From: an uncultured Oscillospiraceae bacterium
GTDB lineage: Bacteria > Bacillota > Clostridia > Oscillospirales > Ruminococcaceae
Assembly (NCBI GenBank): GCA_934466455.1
Contig: CAKSLF010000019.1
Location: forward strand, 1 to 22,961
DNA length: 22,961 bases
Reading direction: 5' to 3'
The position numbers and the translations under genes were made by a program. Below, piece by piece: positions 21,741-22,961 of this stretch (position 1 is the stretch's first letter; each line of letters starts with the position of its first letter). Below the pieces are notes generated by a model that was not told the origin of the DNA, made no database searches, and saw only the letters and a list, made by a program, of their open reading frames with translations.

Positions 21741-22961
21741 TTATTTGTGCTTTTTGAGCACGAGTGCCGCTGCTGCGAGCACGAGCATTGCGGGCGCAAT
21801 GCTCATTGCCGGTGCGCCGGTATGGGGGTTCTGTTCGCCCTTTGCGGCGGCGTTTGCGGTAATGTGGATTACGGAGGAGTTATCTCTCCTGTCATCACGC
21901 TCGTCCTTCATTAGAATGGCGTATGCCTTTTCGCAAGCGATGAGCTTTTTGAGGGCTTCCTCGGAAACAAGTTCCTTCTGCTCCGGAGTAAGTGCTTCGT
22001 AGCTGCTGCGAGCGTCTTTAATCGCTTTGCCGCTGTCCTTGGTCACAGGCTGAAGCCTTGCAATCTTGTCCTCCACTTCCTTAGCCGCTGCTTTGTCCTC
22101 GGCTTCCTTTACAAGGCGGGCATATTCGGCTTCCGCAGCCTTGAGCTTGCTCTCGGTTTCGGGTGCAAGGAGCTCTTTCTGCGCAGGAGTAAGTGCGTTA
22201 AATGCTTTTCTTGCAGCCTCAATGGCTTTGCCGCTGTTGAGGGTAACGGGAGCAAGCTTCGCAACCGCTTCGTCAACTGCTTTTGCTGCCGCTTCATCCT
22301 CTGCCGCTTTTTTAAGTCTTTCATACTCTGCTTCCGCATCGGTAAGAACCTTGAGGTTCTTTACAAGCTTCTTCTGTGCGTCGGTGAGCTTGTCATATGC
22401 GGCTCTTGCGGCGTCAATCTTTCCCTTGCTCTCGTCGGTAAATTCAACCTTGCCGATTGCTGCGATAAGATTGTCAACGGCCTTTGCTGCCGCTTCATCC
22501 TCTGCCGCTTTTTTAAGTCTTTCATACTCTGCTTCCGCATCGGTAAGAACCTTGAGGTTCTTTACAAGCTTCTTCTGTGCGTCGGTGAGCTTGTCATATG
22601 CGGCTCTTGCGGCGTCAATCTTTCCCTTGCTCTCGTCGGTAAATTCAACCTTGCCGATTGCTGCGATAAGATTGTCAACTGCTTTTGCTGCCGCTTCATC
22701 CTCTGCCGCTTTTTTAAGTCTTTCATACTCTGCTTCCGCATCGGTAAGAACCTTGAGGTTCTTTACAAGCTTCTTCTGTGCGTCGGTGAGCTTGTCATAT
22801 GCGGCTCTTGCGGCGTCAATCTTTCCCTTGCTCTCGTCGGTAAATTCAACCTTGCCGATTGCTGCGATAAGATTGTCAACGGCCTTTGCTGCCGCTTCAT
22901 CCTCTGCCGCTTTTTTAAGTCTTTCATACTCTGCTTCCGCATCGGTAAGAACCTTGAGGTT
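21741..22961 (-). CDS. third sortase-anchored surface protein, C-terminal 406 residues only
   Basis: The reading frame is open from the right window edge to the stop at 21741; the N-terminus lies outside. The visible part is a chain of three-helix repeats: a partial unit, three units encoded by an almost perfect 201-bp repeat (KAVDNLIAAIGKVEFTDESK...), then two diverged units, the second ending VSEEALKKLIACEKAYAILM. The end is RDNSSVIHITANAAAKGEQN followed by PHTGAPAMSIAPAMLVLAAA and a basic tail KKHK, a complete sorting signal with NPHTG in place of NPNTG. The last 40 residues and the 3' DNA are near copies of those of the 1974-aa gene. A short start at 22076 would truncate the repeats and is not credible. 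Confidence 0.85.
   Translation of the reverse strand, partial: NLKVLTDAEAEYERLKKAAEDEAAAKAVDNLIAAIGKVEFTDESKGKIDAARAAYDKLTDAQKKLVKNLKVLTDAEAEYERLKKAAEDEAAAKAVDNLIAAIGKVEFTDESKGKIDAARAAYDKLTDAQKKLVKNLKVLTDAEAEYERLKKAAEDEAAAKAVDNLIAAIGKVEFTDESKGKIDAARAAYDKLTDAQKKLVKNLKVLTDAEAEYERLKKAAEDEAAAKAVDEAVAKLAPVTLNSGKAIEAARKAFNALTPAQKELLAPETESKLKAAEAEYARLVKEAEDKAAAKEVEDKIARLQPVTKDSGKAIKDARSSYEALTPEQKELVSEEALKKLIACEKAYAILMKDERDDRRDNSSVIHITANAAAKGEQNPHTGAPAMSIAPAMLVLAAAALVLKKHK
22272..22961 (-). repeat. 201-bp tandem repeat array, near-identical
   Basis: Three complete copies (22321-22521, 22522-22722, 22723-22923) plus flanking partial copies, continuing past the window edge. Copies differ only at two positions, where AACGGCCTTT and AACTGCTTTT alternate (about 22272, 22473, 22674 and 22875). 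Both changes are synonymous. The unit encodes one 67-residue three-helix repeat. Confidence 0.95.

Noticed and set aside
22109..22339. Open frame of 76 codons within the third surface gene
   Set aside because: It is an out-of-frame shadow; the helical-repeat frame continues open to the window edge.
22272..22961. Regular repeats that could suggest a CRISPR array
   Set aside because: The unit is 201 bp, uninterrupted by spacers and in frame; it encodes a protein repeat.

Overview
The window looks like chromosomal DNA of a Gram-positive, endospore-forming clostridium, probably an Oscillospiraceae-like or related gut lineage. The evidence is a SipL-type spore morphogenesis gene (DUF3794 + LysM), strong AGGAGG-type ribosome binding sites, TTGACA/TATAAT promoters, a lipoprotein with a lipobox, and large secreted surface proteins with NPxTG sorting signals. 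The lineage is an inference; no rRNA or tRNA gene was seen.

Bases 1-8245 are mostly housekeeping or envelope genes. On the minus strand are a truncated SPFH-domain protein, a small two-helix membrane protein, a lipoprotein and the SipL-like gene. On the plus strand follows an ECF sigma factor overlapping a membrane-anchored partner (probable anti-sigma). Then come a minus-strand metallophosphoesterase, a plus-strand operon of three small uncharacterised proteins (two proline-rich), a DUF1003 membrane protein and a PAP2-family phosphatase. Most units end in clear intrinsic terminators.

Bases 8246-18535 hold the most interesting part: two large secreted proteins (829 aa and 1974 aa, both minus strand), each preceded by a promoter, a cobalamin (B12) riboswitch of about 208 nt and an intrinsic terminator in the leader. 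The aptamer of the larger gene is close to consensus; the one of the smaller gene is divergent but keeps the B12 box and several core blocks. The 1974-aa protein carries GLUG-type repeats, three copies of an unassigned domain, a DUF4430 (transcobalamin C-terminal-like) domain, seven three-helix repeats and an NPNTG sorting signal. A pduL-type phosphotransacylase lies between them under its own promoter. The inferred picture is a B12-repressed set of cell-surface proteins that may capture corrinoids.

Bases 18536-21450 carry a module of lower GC: a membrane/coiled-coil protein, a protein of unknown function and a Fic-domain protein with its own promoter. It separates the 1974-aa gene from a third surface-protein gene (21741 to the window edge, N-terminus missing) whose C-terminus and 3' flank are near copies of those of the 1974-aa gene and which contains an almost perfect 201-bp tandem repeat array.

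A nine-base motif, CGTGCTCAA, occurs twelve times (both strands) in parts of the window, far above chance, and partly in or next to terminator-like inverted repeats.
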